A DNA stretch of 64,000 bases, taken from Ceratothoa steindachneri. Its lineage: Eukaryota > Arthropoda > Malacostraca > Isopoda > Cymothoidae. Position 1 is the stretch's first letter. Each line of letters starts with the position of its first letter. Below the pieces are notes generated by a model. It was not told the DNA's origin, searched no databases, and was given only the letters and a program-made list of their open reading frames with translations. The DNA lies in assembly GCA_963969495.1 (NCBI GenBank), contig OZ018328.1, forward strand, positions 8,493,468 to 8,557,467, read 5' to 3'. The position numbers and the translations under genes are program-made. Positions 11,063 through 22,140 of this stretch are shown here, one piece after another.

Positions 11063-11976
11063 CGTGATTTCATTTAAAATTAAATCAAAATAATAAATAG
11101 TGTCAAGCCTAATTTTGGGGGGAGTGATTAATAATCAACTTCAGAAAAAACCGTGAAAATAAAAAAATCTTACTTCTTACCCGTCTTTAGAAGCACAAAT
11201 GAAGCTGTAAAAATAAACGTTTATGATTGGCCAATGACGGTATTTAATACAGATCGCTGATTGGCCAGTGGTCATATGTTTAATAACAGCTTCCCTGTAT
11301 TTCGAACTTGTACTGATAGTATTACTCTTTTATCATTACGGCAAGACGAGTTAAGATCGATAACTCCTTCAGAACGCAAGTTATCCACTGAAAAGGTAAA
11401 GGATTGACACTATGAAATTTCGAAGCATTGTAATTGGTGAAGAAGTATGATTTCACAAATAGTTTAGTTCCATAGGATCGATAAGTTATTTTATTGTAAA
11501 CGAGAGCATTTATGAATTGCAGAATTAATAAATGATACATCAGAATTGCTTAATTAGAAGCCCTCTAATGCATCCTATTTTCAAAAACAATTATTAAAAG
11601 TAATTGAATTTCATGTAAATTTCTAGTACCATCTCGTAAAAATTTCATTTGTCTCTGATCTAATATTTAAGGAATACGTGTCAGAAAAATACAAACATAT
11701 CAGATTCTGATAAGTTCTATAATTTTAATGACTGTCACATTATTGCATGAATCAATTTAATCGAAGTGTTTAATTGTTTCTGCCGTGTTCGAATGCTTCT
11801 TGACTGTACGATAACTTAAGACTAACAAATTTTATTTCAACAAACCATTTCCTGATCATCTTTGAGCTCATTTCTCTTCATTATCTTTCATTATTTTCGT
11901 CTCGGTCTTTCGAACTATTCTTTGAAGTCTAGATAACCTCAAACTTAGATAACCAATTCTTGTTTTTTTTCTTCAG
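11063..11976. other. Non-coding stretch upstream of a candidate exon
   Basis: AT-rich. At 11,224-11,275 a segment of about 35-40 bp is duplicated, each copy starting tgattggcca, an inverted CCAAT-type box. The last 30 bases (11,945-11,976) form a pyrimidine-rich tract ending ttcttcag, a good splice acceptor for the next feature. Confidence 0.5.
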
Positions 11977-12135
11977 ATTATTGGAGGTTCTGTGCCCGTT
12001 AAGAGTGTGCCTCTGGACAGCCGGATTTACAGTCTCGGTCTGCTTTGGGATCCTGTGCAAGGAAACGGCCATCACCATTATTCCAGTCTGTATTCTGTGG
12101 GACTTCCTCATTTTCATGGGAAAAGTAAACAACAA
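11977..12135 (+). CDS. Candidate internal coding exon (53 codons, unknown protein)
   Basis: A pyrimidine tract of about 20 bases ending ttcttcag precedes 11,977 and a gtaagc donor follows 12,135. The 159-nt interval is open in phase 0 at both ends and reads IIGGSVPVKSVPLDSRIYS, then LGLLWDPVQGNGHHHYSS and LYSVGLPHFHGKSKQQ. The interval is visibly GC-richer than its surroundings. It has no membrane segment or repeat, and I cannot match it to a family. A symmetric phase 0-0 exon can be skipped or inserted without changing frame. The open frame runs on past the donor, so the donor call rests on the splice consensus alone. It could instead be chance sequence; splice signals at both ends argue against that. 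Confidence 0.5.
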
Positions 12136-14218
12136 GTAAGCTTGACGATGTTTGAAAGGGGTTTGTTTACACATGAACCCTTGGGAGCTTCACTTAATTT
12201 TTTCTATGTCCACAATGTCAAATGTTTTGTTAGAGACAGTTTTTGGTTCTTTGCCCATTAGTGCCCAGCGTATGAATTATTATGTGCTTTATCTTATTAA
12301 AGAAATATTATTAAATAATATTTTAGAAAATTTTTCCAATGTTTCTTTTCTTTAAAGTCAATAATTTTTCAAATGACATCGGCCAATATTTTCTCATACC
12401 AATCAATATTTGGGCAGAAATAATTTAATTAAAAATAAATCCTGAGAAAATAATTGTGCCCACTAATGGGTGGGCTGTAAAGATATGGACTATTAAATTA
12501 CATCATTTCTGTTTGTATGGTAGCATACAACACCCCAAAATTATATTACAAGTTCAAACAACCTGCAGAATTATTTTTTTTGAGAAAATCAATCTCTTAA
12601 TGACTTTTCCATTCGCTGTTTTATGCTGCATATCTACTTTAAAAACGAAGTTTAAGCAATGGAAAGAACAGTGTTACCTTAATAAAGTCTTTGTCTACTC
12701 TCGTCTACTCTATTGTCTACTCTTAATTTGAGGATCGCCCCAGATTTTCAATCCTATAAGATTGAGCAGTGTCCACATCCTAGGGCCCGATAAGTGAATT
12801 TTTCGGCATCTAAACCACTTCTTCACAATTCTTGAGAAAACTGCGGACAATATATTGAATAGTTCTAATAAGTTGTTTGACTTCACTAGTTTGTATCCCA
12901 TTTATCTTAATTTAATGATAAAGTTCAGCTACTTTTTTATTTATTTAGCTACAAATATGCATACATTTATATTCCATTAAAATAAAATTGCAATTTGGTT
13001 TTAGTAAATAATTTCAGCAATTATGTATTAATAAGGAGTGACTTTTCTTATCCGAAAGAAGAAATAGAATTGACTGCTGGAAAATACGACTTAAAATGGT
13101 TTATTTTGGCCTTCTGCTGGCAGAAGATTTTCTCTCATGAAAGCTCACAATCGGATACAAAATGGCGCTCTTTGTAGCTTCACCTAAAGTTGAATATATG
13201 ATGACCACAAATGAGTAATTGATTACGAGACTTGTAACAAACGAGGAAATCGTCAGATGGTGAGACTTTATGATACTAATAGGGTAATTGTCGGATGGCG
13301 AGAACAAAGAGGAAATTCCGTGTATTCAGACTTATTTACGAGAAATATTTCGCATCATAGACATGCTGCTTGATAATGTTGACCAGCAAATCGTAGGAAT
13401 TTGTTTTTAACCTCTTCCGACACATATATTGACTGTAAGAGTACTATCCTCTCGATTCCTCTCTTTATAGTCTTTATTTAAGGATTATTTCCTAATAGTC
13501 AAATTAATGTCATGGCATTAAATTAAATTTTATGTCTAATATTATTAAAAAAAAATCTCAGAAATAATATTATTAATATAAGCTAAACACTAAACAAATT
13601 TATAAGTTCATTGTAAAAGGTGGGGGAAACTGTCAAAATTTATGGCCAGCATATGCTTGTTTCCAACTCTCTTTGACTTGTAAAAGGAAGATATTTCTCT
13701 ACCTTTTCTTTATAGAAAATTGAAATTACGCCAAAGCAACTAGCCACACTTTGGCAGATATTTTTTCAACATGTCCTTGTAAATGAAGTAGTGAGATAAG
13801 GTGAGTAAAAATAAGTGGAAAGGATATATGGTTGGTAATCAAATCAGAAGACAAGGGATGTTTATACTACATTTAACACCTCCTGGCAGGATGTAAACAG
13901 GGAAGAAATATGTAATTCCTTTGTAGGAATATCTTATGAGATGAGAAGGTAGTAGAAAAAATACATTAACAGGAACAGAAAGAATAAAGAATAGCAAAAG
14001 TTGAAGACAACAACTGCAGTAGCAGACATCATTAACCCACAAATTGTACCGTGCCACCAGGGTGATAAAAGTCCAAACTTAGATAGGAACGGGCAGGAAG
14101 GAGGTGCTTTTTAGGCATTGACTCAGCGGGCTCTAGGCATAAAATGCATCCATATATATGAGGCAGACCATATGCAAACGAGATGGGTTCAAGGTCAATG
14201 CTGATGCTAAAATGGAGG
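12136..14218. other. Intron-like AT-rich stretch
   Basis: About 2.1 kb with no recognisable gene or element. Small frames on both strands look random. A short direct repeat of the type gaggaaatcgtcRgatggYgaga occurs near 13,240-13,310. Confidence 0.45.
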
Positions 14219-14226
14219 GACATAGT
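14219..14226 (+). repeat. Left target duplication of a hAT-type element
   Basis: gacatagt; the same 8 bases occur at 15,218-15,225, one base overlapping the presumed terminal G of the element, so the duplication is 7 or 8 bp. Confidence 0.75.
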
Positions 14227-15218
14227 CAATGGCGTAGCGAGGGATTTGGGGGCCCCGGAGCATTATCTCCTTTGGGGTCCCCCAAAATACGAATGTTTGA
14301 TATCATGAATAACATGAAAACAACTCCTGTAATATTTCTTTCTTAATTTTTAAGTAAACACATGGCGCATGGAGCTATAAAAACACCTAAAGAATACAGA
14401 GAAACATAAAAATTGGAAACTCCTGATTAAGACTGATTATATGAAAAGGGGGCCTGTAGCACAAATTGGAAACTCCTGATTTAGACTGATTATATGAAAA
14501 CGGGGCCTGTAGCAAAAATTGGAAACTCCTGATTTAGACTGATTATAAGAAAACGGGGCCTGCAGCACAAATTGGAAACTCCTGATTTAGACTGATTATA
14601 TGAAAACGGGGCCTGTAGCACAAATTGAAAACTCTTGATTTAGACTGATTATATGAAAACGGGGCCTGTAGCACAAATTGGAAACTCCTGATTTAGACTG
14701 ATTATATGAAAACGGGGCCTGTAGCACAAATTGGAAACTCTTGATTTAGACTGATTATATGAAAACGGGGCCTGTAGCACAAATTGGAAACTCTTGATTT
14801 AGACTGATTATATGAAAACGGGGCCTGTAGCACAAATTGGAAACTCTTGATTTAGACTGATTATATGAAAACGGGGCCTGTAGCACAAATTGGAAACTCT
14901 TGATTTAGTCTGATTATATGAAAACGGGGCCTGTAGCACAAATTGGAAACTCTTGATTCAGACTGATTATATGAAAACAAGACCTGTAGCAACGGCATCA
15001 GAAAAATTGCACTTATAACTAACTTCTACTTCGCTTCATCATTGCTTGAGCTAATATTTGTCTCTATTTTTATGGGCATCTCTTTTTAACCATTTTATTA
15101 ACTGGTTTTGTCATTCAAAAAAGGCATGGTACACTTGTTTTGGGCTACCTTCCAATAGGGGATCGAGGTAACCTTTAAATTTGTGCCCTCTCTGACCCCC
15201 CATTAGCTAGGCCACTTG
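14227..15218 (+). mobile_element. Non-autonomous hAT-type element with a 53-bp array core
   Basis: The left end caatggcgtagcgaggg and the complement of the right end caagtggcctagctaatggg are imperfect inverted repeats of the kind seen in hAT elements (CAGxGGCGTAGC-like). A 7-8-bp duplication (gacatagt) flanks them, matching the 8-bp hAT target site. The interior codes for nothing; most of it (14,407-14,993) is a tandem array. Transposition would need an enzyme supplied in trans. Confidence 0.82.
14407..14993 (+). repeat. 53-bp tandem array, about 11 units
   Basis: Unit of exactly 53 bp running aaattggaaactcctgattt, agactgattatatgaaaa, cggggcctgtagcac. Units differ by a few substitutions only (for example ctcctg against ctcttg, the latter confined to the 3' half), so the array is much younger than the other minisatellites here. 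Confidence 0.95.
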
Positions 15219-15229
15219 ACATAGTGACA

Positions 15230-15400
15230 CAAGGAGAAGAGAGGGAAAGTGTGTGTCCGCTTGTATGTGTTTGATAAAAAGAGAGAGACAAAAACGGAGA
15301 TAGTGTGTGTGTGTGTGTGTGTGTTTGAGAGAAAGAGAGAGAGAGTGTGAGGGATAGAGAGAGGGAGAGTGTATGAAGGCGTGTGTTAAAGAGTTTGTTC
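15230..15400 (+). repeat. Mixed (GA)n / (GT)n simple sequence
   Basis: GA-rich sequence with a pure (GT)n run near 15,303-15,324 and (GA)n beside it; lies directly between the hAT element and the 3' end of the LINE. Confidence 0.9.
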
Positions 15401-15639
15401 GAGAAAGTGTATTAGATTTTTTTCATTTAGGAATCCATCTGGCGACATTCTACTAGGGCAAAACTAGCCGTAATCATCTTACAGCCTAATCCTAGGTGAG
15501 ATTAAAAAACAATCAAGAAACAAGAAAATAGTAAATAACAAAGATACAAAAAGAAAGCAAATAAACAAGAAAAAATAAGCCTAAAAACAAACACAAGAAG
15601 GAAGCAGCTCCAGGGTCGAAGGGAGGCCAGTCTCCCCCC

Positions 15640-18600
15640 GGTGAAGGAACATACAACCAAGAGAGTCAAATGAAAAGGAGGAGGCCAGCCTCTTTCAAAA
15701 AGTCAGAGAGTCAACGCGTTTATGTACAAGAACCTCTCCCGAGTACAAGGGACAAGAGAGAGCGACTTCGATTCTCCCGACACGGGGAGAGTTAACTTTC
15801 GCGAGGATTACCCAGAATTGGGTCATCGTAAATAAGTTTCGGGCGAGCGTTCCATCTAGTGACGGAGCGTCCCGCGAGTGTACCCAATTCGGAGATGAGA
15901 GAAAGAGAACTTAAGCCGTCGCGGCACTTGGGGGGTAGGTCCATGGAAACAGTCGTGGCGGAATGGAAAGTAACTTTAATTACTCTCGGCCGTCTTCCAT
16001 CTTTTTGGCCAAGTAAGTAGGGGGTCTGTCCTGATTCATGTCAAATGGTCAGTGTGGCGAAAAGCCAAACACTGGTCTGGTCGCCCAGTCCTTGCAGACA
16101 CTTTGGCATTCGTAGCGGCGCACTCAATCACCGCAATTCCCACATGTCCACGAACCCAGCAGAAGATAATCTCGACACCCATCCGACCAGGGGCAACCGT
16201 AGAATCACAGATACTGCGAACCAGGGGTTGTGAAGATTCCAATACCCCGAGAGCACTCTGTGCTTTGTGACTCGATATAGATTCTAATTAATTCTCCGAG
16301 CCAGGCACGAGGCTTTATCTCCCTTAGTAAGCAGTGTATTGCAACCAACTCGACCATGAAGATAGACGCAGCGCCTGGTAGAGCCCCGCTGACTTCAAAC
16401 TGAGGGGATACGCACAGGAAACTGACCCCCTTCTGGGACTTTGAGCCACGCGTATATAGTGGCACGGATCCAGCTTGACACGTAATGTGCTCAAAAAACG
16501 GCTGAACACAATATTCCAGGCGCTGAGGAAGCTTTTGGAGTACAGGCGTGGCGGAAAATAGTCAAAGGCGGTTACCTCTATCGTGGCGTCCTGGGCAGAA
16601 CAAGAGGCGCCACCGGCCCCAGTGTTACACCAAACTCTCGAAAGAGTTTACTAGTAATAAACCCAAAGGGTTTAGGGTATGAGTGGCGTCTCTCTGCGGC
16701 GTAGGCACCGTTAAGATTGGCTGCAGAAGTAGTGAAAGCCGTTGGCAACTTAGGGAGGTGCCGGACTCGCGCCTACAGGTGCATAATGAAGTGTGCACGG
16801 CACAGAGCAAGTGAAATCTCCTCAGCATCGACAAGTAGTCTCTCAATGGGAGTCGGGCAAAGGGCACCAGTTACCAGGAAGTGACCTGTATGGTGAATTA
16901 ATCCACTCGCTACAATACTCACTCAAAGGTGGATACATAATTATAGCATCCGTTGCCAAGCTGCGAACGAAAATAGGATCGATAGAAAAGCAAGGCACTC
17001 GCCCTATCAGCACTCTATATGCTGAACTTCACTGAACGAGGAATTTCCATGGTACGAGTACAAGAGAGCCTAAGACTGCGAATATGTCCTCTCAGGTGAG
17101 GCATCGCTCTAAATCCAGCACTTTCAGGTAAAACTCGTTTAGTAAAAAGCCCGCTCGGGCTGGAGCCGTGGTTGACGACAGAAATGCACCACCTTACTCT
17201 TCGCCAAGATAAACCGATCATCTGCGATTAGGCATTGAGCGAGATGCAGTTCGATTCCTCTCGGAGTTGACGATCCAGAGTTGGCATCTAGGCCGCACCA
17301 AAAGTGATCAAAAAGTTGTCCACGAAGAGTGTAGCAAGAATATCTTCCGTCAGCACCGAGGCCACTTCATTGGTGCGCTGGGCAAAAATTGTCACACTGA
17401 GAGCACTTCTCTGCTGGACACACTTTCCTGCTCAATTGGGCAAGAACGTGGTCTCCCCACGTGTACGCGCAATCGACGATATCGCAAAAACTCCGAAATG
17501 AAGATTGCGAGGTGCACCCTCGACCCCATCGTGTGGAGAGTCTTCATGATTTCCTATCGAGATGCGGTATCATAGTTATTCCCCTGAACGAAAAACCCCG
17601 TGGATAGTGCAGTCTACGAAGGTATGCCTTGCATACGACTTTTTTTCAGTTGAAGCAGAGTATCCGATGTAAAAGGAGCTTGCCGAAGCCGCACTGTGTG
17701 GAAGAAAGGTGGCCTCCGCTTTCCAGGGAAAAGGCTAGTCTAATAATTACCAATTTTCCATCAAATTGCACACGCAGAAGGTTAGAGAGATTTAGCGGAA
17801 ACCTGTCTTGGTAGAGTGATCGCTCCCCGATTTGGGAATTAGATCACAATAGCCATTTGTCAGCAATCTGTGGGGATACCATCTGTTCAGATCCTGTTAA
17901 TCAAATCTAACCGAAAGGTCATCCCTCACTCCCCTAGGTGATAAGGTATGGGATACGGAACATCGTCCGGACCAAGGACGGTGTCCGCGCACGAAGCAAA
18001 AGTGTCATGCAACCAACTCAATGTATACATGTCGTTGAAGAATTCTCCGCCTCTGCAGATAATTTCCAATTAGCGGCCTTCAGTGATATTACGACGTCCA
18101 TTGAATACTGGCAGAACAGCTTCTCGGCTAGAGAATGCGGAGTGCGGTCAAAAAAACTCTACCATGGAAGCGGGGTCGAGATTGCGATCCCATGTTCCTG
18201 GAGAATTGGAGGAGGGTAATTCAAGGGCTTGACCCGAATCCTTTTGACTTGCTTCCACACCACTGATAGAGTGGTATTCCAGTTAATTGAAGACACGCAT
18301 GCCTGCAAAAATGAGCTGTCGGTGTGATTCGAAACATAAAGGAACATAGTCCTAGCAGGACGAAATTGAGTGCCAGTGAAATCGTTCGGGCTGTGCTTTT
18401 AGCGCATGTTGTCATAACGCTTCTGTTTGAGTTCCATTTCACACTCGGATGACCAACAAGAAAGCGGTCGCCGTGCAAAAAGGCCGAATATTCCACGAAT
18501 ATGGAACAGAGCGCCCGTGCCAAGCACCTCCGTGGGTGTCTCTCAGGCAGAATCTCTCTAAAAAATGATAATTAAATGGGAATGAGACTACCTCTCACCC

Positions 18601-19065
18601 CAAATCAGGATGTGCATCTGGGAAGCACACGAGTAGATCAAGACAGGAAAATGAAGTGTTTTTAGGTTAATGATGAGCAAACTCATACACATTTAGTACA
18701 CGTACCTCCAGCTCGTCACTGGAATTGATCATGAAGTTCCTCCAAAGTGGATGTCTACCATTTAAATTCCAGAACAGTAGAAAGGGCCTCGGTAACCATG
18801 CCACGAAGCGGCGGAAGTTCCCCGCCGGGTGTAAATGGTGTATCCTCCTGCCCGGCCCCTATCTCGTGTCAACGGCGTCGCAAAACCCTTATAAATCGCG
18901 CGGGTGGGCAGGAGGCACGCGTCCAGCATGGTCTCTTGCAAAAAGATTGTTAACGAGAAACAGGAGGAGACAAGCCTTCGCAGGTCTTCCCAGTTGGCCC
19001 GAAGTCCAGGGCAATTCCATTGAAGGAGTATGCCCCCAGGCCTAGCTCGGAGGAGATGCGAGTGC
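15640..19065 (-). pseudogene. LINE ORF2: endonuclease, reverse transcriptase, RNase H (broken)
   Basis: Near 19,050-18,770 the minus strand reads LQWNCPGLRANWEDLRRL and then LQETMLDA, the start of an apurinic-type endonuclease. Near 18,340-18,200 VSSINWNTTLSVVW matches the conserved linker before the polymerase. Reverse transcriptase follows: a degraded QGSVLS-like block near 17,420 and LFVDNFLI near 17,300-17,330, where the usual second Asp of the YxDD catalytic pair is Asn. RNase H is at about 16,465-16,040, starting YTRGSKSQKGV (the catalytic Asp of TDGS replaced by Arg) and including AELVAIH-like helix sequence (VELVAIHCLLREIKPR) and FCWVRGHVGIA. The C-terminal region near 15,900-15,860 has LRIGYTR, a common post-RNase H block. 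Both key catalytic residues are mutated and stops are frequent, so it is dead. The order of domains supports a jockey/I-group LINE. Confidence 0.85.
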
Positions 19066-19099
19066 CCTCTTCTAAGAAAAAACACTCACGGGAATGGCC

Positions 19100-19765
19100 G
19101 TACGCTCCTTCCGCCTCGAAACATTAGGGGTGAGGGGGGGGGGCAGAAGCAGGGGAGCCTTTATTGGAGAATCAACCGTCGCCGATCCACCCAACTCAGT
19201 ACTGGGTGTGAGCGTAAGAGCCGAAGCTCCTCAGCTGCTGTTATACTTTCGAGGGTCAGGCTTAGGATCCCCGGAAGACGGCCTTACGACCACCTTCTTG
19301 GGTTTTGCTTCCTGTCAGTCTAACGACTAGGTGGAGGTACGCTGCCGTTTTGGCTTAAAAAACCCTTGAAATTGGGGGATGGGGAAGAACCCTGGTTATA
19401 TTAGAGGCTAGGTATGAGCCCTTTCTGCCGCCAGCTCTACCAGGGAAGCACCCAGGCTGAGTAGAGCCCACAGAAGGGTTTCGAAGAGGAGCGGAAACGA
19501 CCTTGTTCGTAGGCCTGGAGGGGCCAGGAACAGAGGCAGCCTATTTTAAAATTTAGGCATAAGACGTCACAAGCAGCGCCGGCTTCGCTAGGACCAAGTC
19601 CTTTCACAATGAGAGATGGTCCGTAGTTTGAACGGTCAAGATTTTGTTTCCAGGAGAGACGCATCACATTGATTCGAAGGAAAGTGGTGCGGCTCTACAC
19701 AATGGACGCATTTGTTCTTACACAATAGAGAATTATCCTAGTGGCCTTGTAGCAACTTCTACAGA
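19100..19765 (-). pseudogene. LINE ORF1 C-terminal remnant with zinc-knuckle traces
   Basis: Immediately 5' of the endonuclease on the minus strand, frame-shifted pieces look like the end of a gag-like ORF1: a CKNKCVHCVEPHH segment near 19,735-19,690, which resembles a degraded CCHC zinc knuckle, followed by a basic, Ser/Pro-rich tail (KPKRQRTST near 19,345; KPKKVVVRPSSGDPKP near 19,300-19,260; VSRRKERTAIPV near 19,120). ORF1 proteins of this LINE group bind RNA through such knuckles. The assignment rests on position and composition as much as on motif, so it is less certain than ORF2. Confidence 0.6.
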
Positions 19766-20021
19766 CTTCGGGTAAACGCGAATTTGCTTGTCTACAGGAG
19801 CGATTCCTATAGCTGAAGCGATGGCAGTAGTAGCGCCTCTATAGTAGTGGTCACGAATGCCTTTACTCGGTAGCGATACCAACCGGCACGCACTGACTCA
19901 GGGGGCCTGCAAGGGTGAAATGTGAAGAAGAGAAAGGAATGGGTATCGAAGCTCCTCACTGATAGACCTTTTATAAGGTTATGTCATCTATGGATTAGTC
20001 AAAAGTTCCCCCCCAAAGACC

Positions 20022-21659
20022 ACTCCTTTTACAAAGTTCATGGACAAGGTTCATTCACATCTGCCTTGCAAACCACGAGAATACTTTGAGAATCTGGAAA
20101 AAACAGTCAAAAGACAGAGATTGGAAAATGACAAGAGTGCAACGTTTGACCAACGCTCAGCAGCATTAGCTAGTTTTGAAGTGGCATGGTTGGTTGCTCG
20201 AAATAACAAACCACATAATTTTGGTGAAGACTTAATCAAACCGGCGGTTGTGAAAATGGCAGAAATAATGTGTGGGCAGAAAGTAGCTAAACAACTGAAT
20301 ACAGTGCCTATGTCTGCAAGAGTTATTAAAGAAAGAATTTCCATTTTGGCAGAAAATGTGGGAGAACAAGTGATTTCTTAAGTAAAAAAGAGTAAAGAGT
20401 TTACCATTCAACTTGATGAGACTACAGATGTCAGTAGAAATTTGCAGCTGATGGTATACGTTCGATACAGGGGTTCTTAAGAAATTGAAGAAGTGTTGCT
20501 ATGTTCTCCTCTTGAGTTGAGAACTCGTGGTATTGATGGATGTGTTGAATAAGGTTGATGCATACTTCAAAAAACAAAGTGTTGATTTAAAGTGGGAAGA
20601 TTATATTGCAGTATCAGTTGAGGAAGCTCCTGCCATGCTTCGTCACGTCACTAGTTTTGTGGCTTTGACCAAACAACAGAATCCAAATATTCAGGTCATC
20701 CATTGTATGATACATCGCCAGGCATTAGTTGTAAGGGATTTGGAACCAGAAGTGGAAGCTGTGTTCAATGATGTAATTAAGATTGTCAATGTTGTAAAAG
20801 GGCATGCACTAAACACGAGGATGTTTCGTGATTTATGTGAGGATAGAGAGGCTAAATATTCAACCCTTCTTTTTCATACGAAAGTGATGTGGCTTTCACG
20901 CGGAAATGTCCTGAATAGAGTCTGGGCTCTTCAAACCGAACTTGAAATATTTCTGACTGATCAAAAACACACACTTGCAGAGAAGTTCAGAAAATCAACC
21001 TGGCTAGCTCTTCTTGCATACTTAGCTGACATTTTTGGGTATGTAAATGCGCTGAACAAGGAATTGCAAGGAAAGAAAATTAATCTCATCTTAGCAAGGG
21101 AAAAAAAATTCAGCATTTGTACCAAAAAGTAAATGTCAATAAGATTGCTGTTTTTCCAAATCTGGCAGAGTTTTTGGAAGAATGTGAAGACTGCAGCCTT
21201 AGTGACATAAAGAAATCAGTCACAAGGCACCTGACCAAACTTAGGAATAGGTTCTGTGACTACTTTCCAGAGCTTGATTCACATAGTCAGCTGGGTTGTA
21301 AATCCCTTCAAATGTGAACTGCCTAAAGAGCCTAAAAGATTGACAGAAGAGCTTATTGAACTGCGTTCCAACATTGAAACAAGCATGGAATTTGAGACCA
21401 AGGATAACCTCTCAAATTGTGGATGTCAAAAGCTGCAAAGGCTTATAAAACTGCACATTTGAAAGCAACTAAAATGCTGCTACCTTTTGCAACAACCTAC
21501 CTTTGCGAACAAGGTTTTTCTACCCTTGTAAATCTAAAAACAAAATACAGAAACCAGTTGGATCCTGAAGACAGCATCAAAGTAGCAGTGACATCAAAAA
21601 TCCCTGATATTGAAATTGTTGTATCAAAGATGAAACAGTATCATTTTTCCAAAGCCTGA
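20022..21659 (+). pseudogene. hAT transposase, ZBED5-like, frameshifted
   Basis: The first piece (from 20,040) reads MDKVHSHLPCKPREYFEN and corresponds to the region just after a BED zinc finger; the finger itself is absent. After a stop near 20,380 FTIQLDETTDVS carries the first catalytic Asp, and the longest open piece (20,527-21,132) covers the middle of the RNase H-like fold with VIHCMIHRQALV and VMWLSRGNVLNRVWAL. Further short pieces in changing frames (21,117-21,317 and 21,256-21,462) lead to the C-terminal dimerisation domain, ATTYLCEQGFSTLVNLKTKY, near 21,500-21,560, ending at TGA 21,657-21,659. The product would be a nuclear DNA transposase of the group that gave rise to domesticated ZBED5/SCAND3-type genes. 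At least three frame breaks make it inactive. Identity to known proteins looks high by eye, so the loss is probably recent. Confidence 0.9.
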
Positions 21660-22120
21660 GGGAGCTGATATATTTAAGTTTTCAATAATATTTTCATTAT
21701 TTATATTTGTGTACCATTCTCATACCAGAAAGGGTAAACATTTTTTTCCCATAATAGTGGATTCAAAAACATTTTCCTATTTTGTTTTTTGTAGAAATTT
21801 TAAATACATGATAGTGACATAGTCAATAATATTACTTGTGTGCCATATAATGCTAAAGAGTGACAGTTTTATTTCTGTTTATAAATATATAATTTCCTAC
21901 AATTTGTTCTTGTGTGCTATTTCTATGCCCCCCAAAGACGGACTTTTATTTCCTAATGATAGATGACATAAAAAATTAAACATCATCTCAATATAAATTT
22001 TTTTGTGTCTGTATTATCCATGATTTTTATAAGTAAATTGGTTTGTCCCCCAGAGTAATTCAAAGTCAGGGGTAAATTCATTTTACTACAAATTCCTTTG
22101 GGGTAACACCCCCCAAAGTT
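21660..22120 (+). other. 3' non-coding part of the hAT element
   Basis: AT-rich, then a C-rich block with repeated cccccaaag-type strings close to the right end. No gene. Confidence 0.6.
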
Positions 22121-22140
22121 ACCCGACCCCTGATCTAGGG

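Larger units (their letters stand above)
15417..19985 (-). mobile_element. Jockey-like non-LTR retrotransposon with RNase H
   Basis: Going from high to low coordinates the minus strand shows the end of ORF1, then endonuclease, linker, reverse transcriptase, RNase H and a 3' region, ending with a short A run (complement of ttttttt at about 15,417-15,424). GC content is clearly above the window background, as expected for a relatively recent arrival in an AT-rich region. The reading frame is broken many times. The upstream part of ORF1 appears to be displaced beyond the hAT insertion at 19,986-22,140. Confidence 0.85.
19986..22140 (+). mobile_element. hAT-type DNA transposon inserted in the LINE
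   Basis: A plus-strand transposase remnant (20,040-21,659) is followed by a long AT-rich 3' region and a right end cccgacccctg at about 22,122-22,132, whose complement caggggtcgggtaac is a typical hAT terminus. An 8-bp sequence atctaggg follows (22,133-22,140); atctatgg at 19,986-19,993 matches 7 of 8 and may be the left target copy. The left terminal repeat and the N-terminal zinc finger are not recognisable, so the 5' end is truncated or deleted. Confidence 0.75.
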
